The translations under genes were made by a program, and so were the position numbers. Below are positions 1 through 9,345 of a stretch of 64,000 nucleotides of DNA, in pieces. Numbering within the stretch: the stretch's first letter is position 1; the number at the start of each line of letters is the position of its first letter. The stretch is taken from the NCBI GenBank assembly GCA_902800045.1, contig CADCCZ010000004.1:186001-250000 (forward strand), in the 5' to 3' direction. Below the pieces are notes generated by a model. The model searched no databases and was not told where the DNA came from. It was given only the letters and a program-made list of their open reading frames with translations. This DNA comes from an uncultured Bacteroidia bacterium. GTDB lineage: Bacteria > Bacteroidota > Bacteroidia > Bacteroidales > ML635J-15.

Positions 1-1869
1 ATAGATTCTCCGGCCGATTTGAAGTCGTTGGATGTGGCTGACTTACCGTTAGTGTGCGAAGAGTTGAGGCAGTTCATAATTGAGTCGGAGGCTGTCAATC
101 CTGCTCATTTCGGAGCTAATCTTGGTGTCATCGAACTTACTGTTGCTTTGCATTATGTATTCGATGTTCCCAGCGACAACCTTATTTGGGATGTCGGACA
201 CCAGGCATACGGTCACAAAATTCTTACCGGACGTCGCGATGCTTTCAAGACAAATAGGAAATACAAGGGGATAAGCGGTTTCCCATCGCCAGCCGAGAGC
301 AAATACGACAGCTTTGGCGTCGGACATTCGTCAACTAGCATATCGGCTGCTTTGGGAATGGCTATGGCTGCAAAAATGCACGGAAGCAACGAGCGTACAA
401 TTGCTGTGATTGGCGATGGCGCCCTCACAGGTGGAGAAGCTTTCGAAGCTCTGAACAACGCGGCTGTAAGCAAGCCTAATCTTCTGATTGTCCTTAACGA
501 CAACAAGATTGCTATCGACGAGACTCCTGGCTCGCTCCGCGAGTACCTTACCGATATTGCAACATCAAAGACTTACAACAAGGTAAAAAACGATGTGTGG
601 CGGTTGCTTGGTAAGGTAGGCCCCGATATAAGACATTTTACCCAGCGTATCGACAATGCTGTGAAGTCTGTAATGATGAAGCAGGGCAACTTGTTCGAGT
701 CGATGGGTGTAAGATATTTCGGACCAGTCGACGGACACGATGTGGTTTCGCTTGTGCGTTTGTTCGAGGACCTGAAAAATATCGATGGCCCCAATTTGTT
801 GCACCTTATAACACAAAAGGGCAGGGGGTTCAAACCGGCAGAGGACAATCCTCAGCGTTGGCATGCAGCTCCGGGCAAGTTCGACGTAACTACTGGCGAG
901 TTAATTGCCGATGCCGAAGACCCAATGTGCCCGCAGAAATTCCAGGATGTGTTCGGAGATGCCGTTCTGCAGCTTGCTCGCAACAACCCAAATATTGTCG
1001 CAATATCACCAGCAATGGTGTCGGGAAGTGGACTTACAAAGATGTTCGAGGAGTTGCCCGACAGATGTTTCGATGTGGGGATATCGGAACAACATGCGGT
1101 GACATTCGCTGCCGGACTGGCAATTAAGGGAATGACTCCTTATTGCTGTATTTATAGTACTTTCTCGCAACGTGCTTTCGACCAGATAGTTCACGATGTT
1201 GCTCTGCAGAAACTGCATGTTGTGCTTTGTCTCGACCGTGCTGGACTAGTAGGAAAAGATGGGGCAACTCATCATGGGTCGTTCGACATTTCTTTCCTAC
1301 GTTGTATTCCAAATCTGGTAATTGCGGCTCCGTCCGACGAATTCCAGTTACGTAACCTGCTTTACACTGCTCAGCTCGAAAAGAATAAATTTCCATTCGT
1401 AATTAGATATCCGCGAGGAAAGTCATTCCATCCAAAGTCCGAAATTAATTTTTCGGAAATGGAGATCGGAAAAGGCCGTTGCGTAAAACGTGGCACGGAT
1501 GTTGCTATAGTTACCGCCGGCACGGCAGGGCGGACAGCCGCCATTGTTGCCGACCGCCTGCACAACGAAGGTATTGAGGTTTCGGTGTACGATATGATTT
1601 TCGTCAAGCCAGTGGACAAGGACCTGCTAAGCGAGGCATGTGCTGGACATCGACAAATTGTAACTATCGAGGACAACGCTCTGCAGGGAGGATTTGGAAG
1701 CATGGTTCTGGAGTTCATTTCCGACAACGGATTCGACACTAAAGTTAAGCGCTTCGGAATTCCCGATTACTTCGTGACGCATGGCACACAGGAGGAGTTA
1801 ATAAAGGAATGCGGCTACGATGCCGATACTATATACGAATGGATAAAATATTATATTGGTTATAAATAG
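1..1869 (+). CDS. dxs: 1-deoxy-D-xylulose-5-phosphate synthase, 5' end cut by window edge
   Basis: Condenses pyruvate and glyceraldehyde 3-phosphate to DXP with thiamine diphosphate, the first step of the MEP isoprenoid pathway; cytosolic. The frame is open to base 1 and reads IDSPADLKSL, the normal DXS N-terminal region, so the TTG at 19 is not the true start and only a few residues are missing. Visible motifs: HFGANLG (substrate His), the thiamine-diphosphate motif GDGALTGGEAFEALNNAA, and DRAGLVGKDGATHHG in the pyrimidine domain, followed by a transketolase C-terminal domain. The 616+ residues fit the family. A polyprenyl synthase that would use the products lies at 54592. Confidence 0.96.
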   Translation: MDSPADLKSLDVADLPLVCEELRQFIIESEAVNPAHFGANLGVIELTVALHYVFDVPSDNLIWDVGHQAYGHKILTGRRDAFKTNRKYKGISGFPSPAESKYDSFGVGHSSTSISAALGMAMAAKMHGSNERTIAVIGDGALTGGEAFEALNNAAVSKPNLLIVLNDNKIAIDETPGSLREYLTDIATSKTYNKVKNDVWRLLGKVGPDIRHFTQRIDNAVKSVMMKQGNLFESMGVRYFGPVDGHDVVSLVRLFEDLKNIDGPNLLHLITQKGRGFKPAEDNPQRWHAAPGKFDVTTGELIADAEDPMCPQKFQDVFGDAVLQLARNNPNIVAISPAMVSGSGLTKMFEELPDRCFDVGISEQHAVTFAAGLAIKGMTPYCCIYSTFSQRAFDQIVHDVALQKLHVVLCLDRAGLVGKDGATHHGSFDISFLRCIPNLVIAAPSDEFQLRNLLYTAQLEKNKFPFVIRYPRGKSFHPKSEINFSEMEIGKGRCVKRGTDVAIVTAGTAGRTAAIVADRLHNEGIEVSVYDMIFVKPVDKDLLSEACAGHRQIVTIEDNALQGGFGSMVLEFISDNGFDTKVKRFGIPDYFVTHGTQEELIKECGYDADTIYEWIKYYIGYK

Positions 1870-1948
1870 TAGGATAAGATTAAATTTAGATAAAAAAAAA
1901 AGGATTTAAAGGACTATTTGTTATATGTTTGTTTATAATTATTAAAAG

Positions 1949-4513
1949 ATGAAAAAACTGTTACTATTTTTCTTATGTACGGCAATGTTTGCGGTGTGTT
2001 ACTCGCAGAAGCCCAGCAAAGCTTTTATGAGTAATTTCTATGATGCACAGGCCTTTATGTACGAGGATAATTTTGAGGAGGCTCTTAAGATGTGGCGTTT
2101 GGCAGAGGAAAAAGACCCCGAAAATCCGAATGTCTGGTATAATATTGGCGTGTGCTGCAAAAACACTTCAAAGGACCGAGAAATGTCGGAGCAATATCTG
2201 CGTAAGGCTTTGGATTATGTAAATCCAAAATACAAAAGAGGTGAACACAAGGAGCGTACGGCACCTATTGACTGCTACTATCACCTCGGATCGGTTCTTC
2301 GTATGTTGGGAAAATATGAGGAAAGTACCGAGATGCTTGTGAAAGCTAGGCAGCTCGCGCAGGAAAATAATAGGGAAAAGCTTGTCGAGTTGATTGACGA
2401 GGAAATGGAAATAACCGTCAATGCAAAAAACATTTCGACACGTAAGTCGTGCTTGAAGATGGAAGTCGAAAATATTGGCGATGTGGTCAATTCGGTGTAT
2501 TCCGATCACTCACCAATAATTTCGTGCGATGGTAGAACATTATATTTTACTTCGAAACGACCCAATTCGCTTGGCTCCGAAGGTTTCGAAAATATTTATG
2601 TTACAACCAAGGACGATAACGGCAAATGGCGCGAACCTGAGATGTTGCCTGCAGGTATTAATACCAAAGGCAGCAATGAGTCGGTCGTGGCTCTTTCGCC
2701 CGACGGAAAGGAATTGTATTTCTTTAGGTCTGGCTCATCGTTGCAAGGCAATTTGTATGTTGTCGAAAAAGGTCGCAATGGTTCGTGGGGAAAGCCTAGC
2801 AACCTGAGTGCATCGATAAACAGCAAGTACAGGGAATCGCACGTGACTATCTCTCCCGATGGCAGCAGTATGTATTTTACTAGCGACCGTCCTGGTGGTT
2901 TCGGCGGACTCGACATATATGTAATGAAAAAGTTGCCTAACGGACAATGGTCGGAACCTAAGGTGCTTCCCGAAGAGGTTAATACCCCCAAAGACGAGGA
3001 ATATCCTTTTGTCCATCCTAATGGTTCGATTTTGTATTTCAATTCAAAGGGACACGAGACTGTCGGTGGTTACGACGTATTTTTCTCCCGCATAAACGAG
3101 GATGGAACCTTCAGTCCTGCAGAGAATATGTGTAGTCCTATCAATACTCCCGACAACGATATATGCTATTCGCTTAGTTGCGACGGAAAGACCGCATACG
3201 TTGCTGGTGTTCGCGCCGATTCGTATGGTGAGTACGACTTGTATGTAATTTCCGACAAGACCGAGGAAAGCAACATGATAGTGTATCGCGGTGCTGTAAA
3301 GTATGCCGACAATGCTATTCCAAAGGGGGTTCAGGTTTGGGTGAAGAACACTACTACAGGTGCCGATTTGGGTTCGTATAAGCTCGACAGCGCAGGCAAT
3401 TATACTTGCTACTTGCTGCCAAGCAACGACTACAGCCTTACATATTCGAAAAATGGCGAAAAGTTGAACGATATGCAGAAGACTCCAGCCGATAACGAAG
3501 TCACTGCCTTCAGAGAAAACGGAAATCCGGTACAACTCGACGATATTATTCTTCCGTTGTCGACAAGCGAAGCTTCGGTTACTTTGTATGGCAATAGCGA
3601 CCTTACTGCCGATGCAATCTCGGTACTCAACAAGGTTAAAAAGACTGCCGACGAACTTAACGAGGAATCGAGAGTTCTTTGTGTAAACTTTGAGTTCGAC
3701 GAAAACCAGATTGCTCCCAATTCACCTCAGCTAAAGAAAGTTGTCGATTATTTGGCCGGTTCGGTGAACAAGGCAAATATGTCGTACAACGAGAAACCAA
3801 TGGACAGGAACCTGTATAATGTAACTGTATTGTACGAGCCAGAACTCATTGCCGACAATCCGCCACAGGCAGTTATGGATACTGTAGAAATAGGTAATGT
3901 ATATTTCGATTTCGACAAATATAACATCAAGTCCGAATACGAAGGCTTGCTCAACAAGTTGTCCGAATTTATGACCGATAACCCGGGTGCTAAGATTGAA
4001 GTTGGCGGTCATGCCGATTATACTGGTACCGACGAATACAACTACCTGCTTTCTGGTCGCCGTGCTATGGCTGTAAAGGATTATCTTGTTGGCAAGGGCG
4101 TAAAGCAGGACAAGATCGAAGTTGTTAAGTACGGTGAATCGAAGCCTATAGCAAGCAATAGCAAGAGCTCGCTCAGAAAGTATAACCGTCGTGTCGATTT
4201 CAGGGTACTCATCCAGGGTAGCGATGCTTACCTGAAGGTTAAGTCAGAAACAATAGTTGACGACGGCAAGGGCGATCCGACTGCTTACAAAGCAAGCGGA
4301 ACCACCAAGGTGTTCAGAGTTCAGGTATTTGCATTGTCGACTCAGAAGCCAGTAAGTAGCTTTGGTATTCCGAACCTTAAGGTACGCGAATTTAATGGCG
4401 TATATAAGTATTACATAGGAGATTTTGATACTTATGAAGAGGCTAAGCAGGTTATGGAATCGCTTGACGATCAGTATCGCTCTTCGGCAATAGTACTCGA
4501 ATCGAGAAAGTAA
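1949..4513 (+). CDS. TPR / beta-propeller / OmpA envelope protein with C-terminal SPOR-like region (PorE-like)
   Basis: 854 residues. Order seen: signal peptide (1-19), TPR-like helices (about 30-150), five PD40-type propeller strands with DG..LYF/MYF (about 185-435), a carboxypeptidase-regulatory-like beta domain (about 445-545), an OmpA peptidoglycan-binding domain (about 648-755, with FDFDKYNIK, GHADYTGT, NRRVDF) and a SPOR-like region (about 787-852). TPR-PD40-CRD-OmpA is the layout of PorE, the T9SS component tethered to peptidoglycan, so a link to T9SS is inferred. A half OmpA motif, VNFEFDENQIAPNS near residue 577, precedes the complete one. It lies 79 bp after dxs. Other OmpA/PD40 proteins share this layout, so the T9SS role is not certain. 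Confidence 0.82.
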   Translation: MKKLLLFFLCTAMFAVCYSQKPSKAFMSNFYDAQAFMYEDNFEEALKMWRLAEEKDPENPNVWYNIGVCCKNTSKDREMSEQYLRKALDYVNPKYKRGEHKERTAPIDCYYHLGSVLRMLGKYEESTEMLVKARQLAQENNREKLVELIDEEMEITVNAKNISTRKSCLKMEVENIGDVVNSVYSDHSPIISCDGRTLYFTSKRPNSLGSEGFENIYVTTKDDNGKWREPEMLPAGINTKGSNESVVALSPDGKELYFFRSGSSLQGNLYVVEKGRNGSWGKPSNLSASINSKYRESHVTISPDGSSMYFTSDRPGGFGGLDIYVMKKLPNGQWSEPKVLPEEVNTPKDEEYPFVHPNGSILYFNSKGHETVGGYDVFFSRINEDGTFSPAENMCSPINTPDNDICYSLSCDGKTAYVAGVRADSYGEYDLYVISDKTEESNMIVYRGAVKYADNAIPKGVQVWVKNTTTGADLGSYKLDSAGNYTCYLLPSNDYSLTYSKNGEKLNDMQKTPADNEVTAFRENGNPVQLDDIILPLSTSEASVTLYGNSDLTADAISVLNKVKKTADELNEESRVLCVNFEFDENQIAPNSPQLKKVVDYLAGSVNKANMSYNEKPMDRNLYNVTVLYEPELIADNPPQAVMDTVEIGNVYFDFDKYNIKSEYEGLLNKLSEFMTDNPGAKIEVGGHADYTGTDEYNYLLSGRRAMAVKDYLVGKGVKQDKIEVVKYGESKPIASNSKSSLRKYNRRVDFRVLIQGSDAYLKVKSETIVDDGKGDPTAYKASGTTKVFRVQVFALSTQKPVSSFGIPNLKVREFNGVYKYYIGDFDTYEEAKQVMESLDDQYRSSAIVLESRK

Positions 4514-4531
4514 ATTTATGTATACATATTT

Positions 4532-4570
4532 CGAAAAATGCCGCGCTTTGGCGTGGCATTTTTTTTTATG
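4532..4570 (+). terminator. Rho-independent terminator after the OmpA-family gene
   Basis: The hairpin ATGCCGCGC-TTTG-GCGTGGCAT, with one G-U pair, is followed by a run of eight T. It starts about 24 bases after the stop codon at 4513. Confidence 0.85.
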
Positions 4571-5002
4571 GAATCCAGATATCAACATGAAATTTTGACG
4601 TTTTTAAGTTTGTGCGGTGTAAATGCCAGGAAAATGCATTTATTATTAAGTCGCTTATTATCAAAAATATACTATCTGGAGAATAATATCCTGTTTTCCT
4701 ATATAGGCGTAGAATTGCGAAAATTTAAGAAAAAATTATTTGGCTCAAAGTGTTGATAATTAGTGTTTTATCGGCTAATTTTGAAAATTTTCTGATTTTC
4801 TGAAAAATGACAAATATGTTGATACATATTAAATTCAAATATAACAAAAATTTATACATTGCACGATAATTGTGCTAATTAAGGTGGTATTTTGATGAAA
4901 AAATGCTTTTTCGACTATTGTACCTTATAAAAAAGATTTAACTTTGTAGCTGATTTCGCTTTTATAGAAGTGGAAATTTTGGTTCAACATTAAAAAATAA
5001 AG
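4571..5002. other. AT-rich gene-poor stretch with an 11-codon ORF and a promoter-like site
   Basis: No convincing gene; the 72-codon frame at 4538-4756 starts inside the terminator and looks random. Two things stand out on the plus strand. An AAGGTGG ribosome-site-like sequence (4881-4887) sits 7 bases before an 11-codon ORF, MKKCFFDYCTL (4895-4930). A TAACTTTG box lies at 4939-4946 with TTG at 4918-4920, spaced 18 bases. A terminator follows at 5003. Confidence 0.5.
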
Positions 5003-5027
5003 AAGGCTCGTCGAGCCTTTCTTTTTT
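4953..5027 (+). ncRNA. Candidate small RNA of about 75 nt
   Basis: A promoter-like pair (TTG at 4918-4920, TAACTTTG at 4939-4946) would start transcription near 4950-4953. The next strong feature is a hairpin with a T run at 5003-5027. No ORF fits between them and the next gene is on the opposite strand, so a short noncoding transcript is inferred. It could also be the end of a longer transcript carrying the 11-codon ORF. Confidence 0.3.
5003..5027 (+). terminator. Rho-independent terminator facing the rnf operon
   Basis: Perfect hairpin AAGGCTC-GTC-GAGCCTT followed by TCTTTTTTT on the plus strand. No annotated plus-strand gene lies directly upstream, which is why a small transcript is proposed. 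Confidence 0.75.
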
Positions 5028-5033
5028 TGTGCC

Positions 5034-5072
5034 TACAAAAAAACTGCGCAGCACCCGAAAGCACTGCGCAGT
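5034..5072 (-). terminator. Rho-independent terminator of the rnf operon
   Basis: On the minus strand, ACTGCGCAG and CTGCGCAGT form a perfect 9-bp stem around a 12-base loop, followed by a T run. It lies 20 bases after the rnfA stop codon. Confidence 0.88.
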
Positions 5073-5092
5073 AACATTATGAAACACTTAAA

Positions 5093-5689
5093 TTATACAA
5101 GTCCTGAGAATCCCATGAAAGCCAAAGCAAGGATACCAGCAACTACGAGAGCTGCAGGAACGCCCTTCATGCCTTCTGGAATCGGGAGCTTTGCCATGTG
5201 TTCGCGGATACCAGCGAAGATTATCAATGCAAGCATAAAGCCCAAAGCGGTACCTATTGCGAATACTATAGCTGGCAAAAGCGATGTTGCATCGAGTCCC
5301 ATCGAGTTGTATGTTCCGTTGCCAACCAATATTGCAACACCAAGTATTGCGCAGTTGGTGGTGATAAGCGGAAGGAAAATACCGAGTGCCTGATACAGCG
5401 ACGGGCTAATCTTCTTGAGGATAATCTCGACCATCTGTACGAGTGCAGCAATGATGAGGATGAATGCTACTGTCTGCATAAACTGAATTCCCAACGGATT
5501 GAGGATGTAGGTCTGCACGAGCCATGTCACAATGGTTGCAAGAGTCATTACGAACAGGACTGCGCTTCCCATTCCTACTGCCGTCTTAACCTTTCCCGAT
5601 ACGCCAAGGAACGGGCATATTCCGAGAAACTGGGCAAGCACGATGTTATTTACGAGCATTGCCGATATTATGATGAGTATGTATGCCAT
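5093..5689 (-). CDS. rnfA: Rnf complex subunit RnfA
   Basis: 198-residue integral membrane subunit of the ion-translocating ferredoxin:NAD+ oxidoreductase. It has about six hydrophobic helices and the family's conserved early segment NNIVLAQFLGICPFLGVS; the Cys in this segment is a ligand of the intramembrane Fe cluster shared with RnfE. Length is normal. It is the last gene of rnfBCDGEA, 11 bp after rnfE, and is followed by a strong terminator. RnfA and RnfE are paralogues with inverted topology. Confidence 0.97.
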   Translation of the reverse strand: MAYILIIISAMLVNNIVLAQFLGICPFLGVSGKVKTAVGMGSAVLFVMTLATIVTWLVQTYILNPLGIQFMQTVAFILIIAALVQMVEIILKKISPSLYQALGIFLPLITTNCAILGVAILVGNGTYNSMGLDATSLLPAIVFAIGTALGFMLALIIFAGIREHMAKLPIPEGMKGVPAALVVAGILALAFMGFSGLV

Positions 5690-5700
5690 AGTCGTAAATT

Positions 5701-6279
5701 TTATTTGTTAAACCTTCTTACTACTGCTATAAAATATGCCAATCCGAAGAATGCACCCGGAGCAAGCACGAATACGAGAATTCCGTCGGCCTGAATGAAC
5801 TGCCATCCGAAGATTGACAGGCTACCGAGGACTTCGCGAACAGCACCCAATATCATAAGTGCAAGTGCATATCCGAGACCCATTCCCAAACCATCGACGC
5901 AGGATGCCCAAACGCCGTTTTTCGAAGCAAACGCCTCGGCACGACCGAGAACTATGCAGTTTACAACGATAAGCGGAATGAACAATCCCAATGTTTCGTA
6001 AATACCCGGCAAGTAAGCCTGCATAAGCAAGTCGATTACCGTTACGAACGATGCGATTACAACGATGTACGATGGAATACGCACCTTGTCGGGGATAAGG
6101 TTCTTGATTAGCGATATTACTATGTTGGAGCATACGAGGACGAATGTCGTCGCAAGACCCATGCTCAAGCCGTTGATTGCCGATGTGGTGGTTCCCAGTG
6201 TCGGGCAGCAGCCGAGCAACATTACCAATACGGGGTTCTCCTTTATGAAACCCTTAGTGAAATTCTTCCAGTTATTCAT
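5701..6279 (-). CDS. rnfE: Rnf complex subunit RnfE
   Basis: 192-residue membrane subunit, paralogue of RnfA, with [20 protein letters not shown] near the N-terminus, which carries the cluster-ligand Cys. A longer frame begins at 6351, but the ATG at 6279 follows an AGGAGG site and gives the family's [16 protein letters not shown] start, so it is chosen. The start overlaps the end of rnfG by 8 bp, a sign of translational coupling. Confidence 0.96.
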   Translation of the reverse strand: MNNWKNFTKGFIKENPVLVMLLGCCPTLGTTTSAINGLSMGLATTFVLVCSNIVISLIKNLIPDKVRIPSYIVVIASFVTVIDLLMQAYLPGIYETLGLFIPLIVVNCIVLGRAEAFASKNGVWASCVDGLGMGLGYALALMILGAVREVLGSLSIFGWQFIQADGILVFVLAPGAFFGLAYFIAVVRRFNK

Positions 6280-6970
6280 TGTCCTGTCCTCCTTCTTCTT
6301 TAAATGTAACTGTAAAACTGTCATTTGCAGTCTTGCATATAGTCTCAACATTTTTTAATGTGTCGCATCTGCCAGTTTCATCTGTAAGGATTACCATACT
6401 AGTAGATACGCAGCTGCCAACTGTATTAACGTAGGTTGCGTAAGCCTTGTTGAGAGCATCGCAGAAAGCACGCGACGAGATTGTTGCTGCTGTGATAGCG
6501 TCAACATCGCCACCGTCCTTCTTTACCTTTGCAGGAGTCGAAAGGTCCTTGCCAATTACATTGCCCTTTCCGCCTTCCTGGAACCAGTCGCCCATCTTCG
6601 AACCAAGACCGGCGGTTTCCTTATGCTCCAGAACGGTGTATCCGAAAATCTTGCCTTCGGTATCGAAACCGACCAAAACCTTTACATCGCCGCCGAAACC
6701 CTTGTCGGTAACAACCTCGATAGCTGTTCCAACTAGCTGTTCGTTAGCGTCGAATGCCTTGTAGGTAGGAACGCCTTCAACTTCTTCGGCTACCTGATGG
6801 TCGAATGCAGGGAGCACCTTCATAAGACCTTCGTTCAACTTCTTTTCTTTCACCTGTGCAATAGGCTCCTGGGTAAAGTAATATACGAAACCGAGAGCCA
6901 CGGCTGCCACTACTGTAATCACGAACAGCGTGAGCACCATATTTATTAAAGAACTTTGTTTCTTTGCCAT
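6272..6970 (-). CDS. rnfG: Rnf complex subunit RnfG, covalent-FMN protein
   Basis: 232 residues: one N-terminal membrane helix (about 9-31) and an extracytoplasmic FMN-binding domain. The flavinylation motif TAATISS puts the FMN phosphodiester on Thr163. Residues after about 185 form a C-terminal extension rich in Thr, Asp and Glu, beyond the usual domain. Attachment of FMN would need an ApbE transferase, which is not in this window. It overlaps rnfE by 8 bp. Confidence 0.95.
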   Translation of the reverse strand: MAKKQSSLINMVLTLFVITVVAAVALGFVYYFTQEPIAQVKEKKLNEGLMKVLPAFDHQVAEEVEGVPTYKAFDANEQLVGTAIEVVTDKGFGGDVKVLVGFDTEGKIFGYTVLEHKETAGLGSKMGDWFQEGGKGNVIGKDLSTPAKVKKDGGDVDAITAATISSRAFCDALNKAYATYVNTVGSCVSTSMVILTDETGRCDTLKNVETICKTANDSFTVTFKEEGGQDNE

Positions 6971-6995
6971 GATAATTCTTTTTTAGGTTCCACAA

Positions 6996-7991
6996 TTATT
7001 TCTTTACCTCTTCTTTTGGCGGTTTTACAACCTCACCGAAACGCTTCGGCTTGCACCAGTTGTTAATCAGCGGAACAAGTGCGTTCATAATAAGGATTGC
7101 GAACGACATACCTTCCGGATACGAACCCCAGGTTCTGATTAAGATGGTGATAATACCGATACCAACACCGTAAACCAACATTCCCTTGCCAGTCATTGGC
7201 GAAGTTACCATATCGGTTGCCATGTAGATAGCACCGAGCAGGGCACCACCGGCGAGGATATGGAACAGCGGATCGGCATACTTGGTTGGGTCAACGCCCC
7301 AGAGGATTGCCGAGAAAGCAGCCATAGTTCCGAGAACTGCAACTGGAATATGCCAGGTTATAACCTTGCGGATAAGCAGGAAGATACCGCCAAGGAGCAG
7401 TGCTATTGCCGACATTTCGCCGAGCGAACCACCCATGTTGCCGATAAACATATCCATATAGTTGTAATCAACCATCTGACCTTCGTTGAGAAGTCCCAGT
7501 GGAGTTGGACCTGTTACTGCATCGAGAGCCTTGATGTCCCAAATTGGTTCCGGAGTCGGCCAGGTGGTCATCTGCGACGGGAACGAAATGAGCAGGAATA
7601 CACGACCTACGATTGCTGGGTTGAACGGGTTATTGCCCAATCCGCCGAAAGTCATCTTTGCGATGCCTATTGCGACGATTGCACCTATAACAATAATCCA
7701 CCAGTCGAGGTTTGCAGGAACATTGAATGCAAGAAGCATACCTGTAACGATTGCAGAACCGTCGAAAATAGTGGTCTTTCCCTTCAATAAGAACTTCTGA
7801 ATCAGCCATTCAACAGCCATACAAGCAACTATCGAGATTAACGTAACTCTGATAGCGTTGAGTCCGAAGAAGTAAACCGATACGCAGAAGGCCGGTAACA
7901 GCGCAATTACCACGCTGTACATTATCTTTTTCACCGACTCGTTGCTGTGAACGTGCGGTGACATTGCGATTGCTAATCTATTTTCTGCCAT
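6996..7991 (-). CDS. rnfD: Rnf complex subunit RnfD, covalent-FMN membrane protein
   Basis: 331-residue multi-helix membrane subunit. It moves electrons between RnfC and RnfG and contributes to ion translocation. GGLGNNPFNPAIVGR (about 116-130) is conserved in the family. DAVTGPTPLG holds the flavinylated Thr163; the usual motif is SGAT/TGAT, so Pro here replaces the common Ala. The gene is 8 bp from rnfC. Confidence 0.96.
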   Translation of the reverse strand: MAENRLAIAMSPHVHSNESVKKIMYSVVIALLPAFCVSVYFFGLNAIRVTLISIVACMAVEWLIQKFLLKGKTTIFDGSAIVTGMLLAFNVPANLDWWIIVIGAIVAIGIAKMTFGGLGNNPFNPAIVGRVFLLISFPSQMTTWPTPEPIWDIKALDAVTGPTPLGLLNEGQMVDYNYMDMFIGNMGGSLGEMSAIALLLGGIFLLIRKVITWHIPVAVLGTMAAFSAILWGVDPTKYADPLFHILAGGALLGAIYMATDMVTSPMTGKGMLVYGVGIGIITILIRTWGSYPEGMSFAILIMNALVPLINNWCKPKRFGEVVKPPKEEVKK

Positions 7992-7999
7992 AGCTGTTA

Positions 8000-9328
8000 C
8001 TATTTTTTAGACCTTAAAATTTTTGTTACTGTCGCTTTACCGTAGCGGATGTAGTCGGTAATAGGAATTCCTGCAGGGCAGGTGAAGCTGCACGAACCGC
8101 ATTCGATGCAGTCGAGCACTCTTTCTTCCTTCAAAGCGTCGAAGTCGCGAATCTTGGCGAGGTTCTTGAGCAAGTAAGGTTCAAGACCCATACAGCAAGC
8201 GCTTACGCACTTTCCGCAGCGGATACAAGCACTTTCTTCCATACGCTCGCTTTCGCTCTGCTTGAACATCAGCACGCCCGATGTACCCTTTGTTACAGGT
8301 ACTTCCAACGACTTAACAGCCTTACCCATCATAGGTCCGCCGTTTACTACCTTGCCGGTGTCTTCGGGCAAACCGCCAACTGCTGCAATGAGGTGGCTCA
8401 ACGGAGTACCAACTCTTGCAAGTATGTTCTTCGGCGACTTAACCGACTTTCCTGTTACAGTTACAACGCGCTCGAACAGAGGCTTGTTCTTCTGTACTGC
8501 CTCGTAGATTGCGAAGGTAGAACCAACATTCTGAACTACGCAACCAACATCGATAGGCAATGCTGGAGGAGCAGGAATTTCGCGGTTTACGGTAGCCTTG
8601 ATAAGCTGCTTTTCACCACCTTGAGGATATTTAACCTTCAAAGGCATTACGGTGATTCCGTACTTCTTTGCAGCCTCGGTCATCTTGGCTATTGCGTCGG
8701 GCTTGTTGTTCTCGATGCCGATGATAATCTTTTCGGCACCTGTAGCTTTCTGTATAATCTTGCAGCCAACCATGATTTCTTCAGTATGCTCGAGCATAAG
8801 ACGGTGGTCGGCAGTAAGGTAAGGTTCGCATTCAACACCATTGATGATAAGGTGCTCGCATTTCTTGCCCTGTGGAACCGACAACTTAACATGAGCAGGG
8901 AAAGTTGCACCGCCAGTACCAACAATACCGCATTCTGCAATCTTGGCGCGGATTTCTTCGGCGCTCATTGTGATTTCGGTCTTCAGGTCGGGAGTGCGGT
9001 CGATGGTTTCGAGCCATTCGTCGCCTTCGACATTGATGAAGATACAAGTATTCTTGTAGCCCGAAGTGTCGATTGTCTTCTCAATCTTAGCAACAGTACC
9101 CGATACCGACGAGTGAATGTTTGCCGATACGAATCCGGTGCTCTTAGCGATGAGCTGTCCGACCTTTACGGTGTCGCCCTTGGCAACAACCGGTTCGGCA
9201 GGAGCACCGATGTGCTGTGCGATAGGAATCATTACCTGCTTGGGCAGTTCTATTCTTTCGATAGGATTTCCTTTTGAAATCTTATTTTCTTGTGGATGAA
9301 CACCACCTTTTGGAAAAGTTCTTAACAC
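8000..9328 (-). CDS. rnfC: Rnf complex subunit RnfC, NADH-side flavo-iron-sulfur protein
   Basis: 442 residues. The N-terminus MLRTFPKGGVHPQENK is typical. The Rossmann/FMN and SLBB regions are followed by two [4Fe-4S] sites, C368-C371-C374-C378 and C407-C410-C413-C417. This peripheral subunit exchanges electrons with NAD(H). The first cluster motif continues as CCMG instead of the usual CP; the ligand spacing is kept. It lies 17 bp after rnfB. Confidence 0.97.
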   Translation of the reverse strand: MLRTFPKGGVHPQENKISKGNPIERIELPKQVMIPIAQHIGAPAEPVVAKGDTVKVGQLIAKSTGFVSANIHSSVSGTVAKIEKTIDTSGYKNTCIFINVEGDEWLETIDRTPDLKTEITMSAEEIRAKIAECGIVGTGGATFPAHVKLSVPQGKKCEHLIINGVECEPYLTADHRLMLEHTEEIMVGCKIIQKATGAEKIIIGIENNKPDAIAKMTEAAKKYGITVMPLKVKYPQGGEKQLIKATVNREIPAPPALPIDVGCVVQNVGSTFAIYEAVQKNKPLFERVVTVTGKSVKSPKNILARVGTPLSHLIAAVGGLPEDTGKVVNGGPMMGKAVKSLEVPVTKGTSGVLMFKQSESERMEESACIRCGKCVSACCMGLEPYLLKNLAKIRDFDALKEERVLDCIECGSCSFTCPAGIPITDYIRYGKATVTKILRSKK

Positions 9329-9345
9329 GATGAGTCCTCCTGAGT

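Noticed and set aside
4538-4756. 72-codon frame after the OmpA-family gene
   Set aside because: Its start codon is inside the terminator hairpin and there is no ribosome-binding site or recognisable sequence.
5198-5794. Open frame of 198 codons on the plus strand
   Set aside because: It lies antisense to rnfA and rnfE, whose products are clear; the translated sequence is Cys/His/Tyr-rich noise with no start context.
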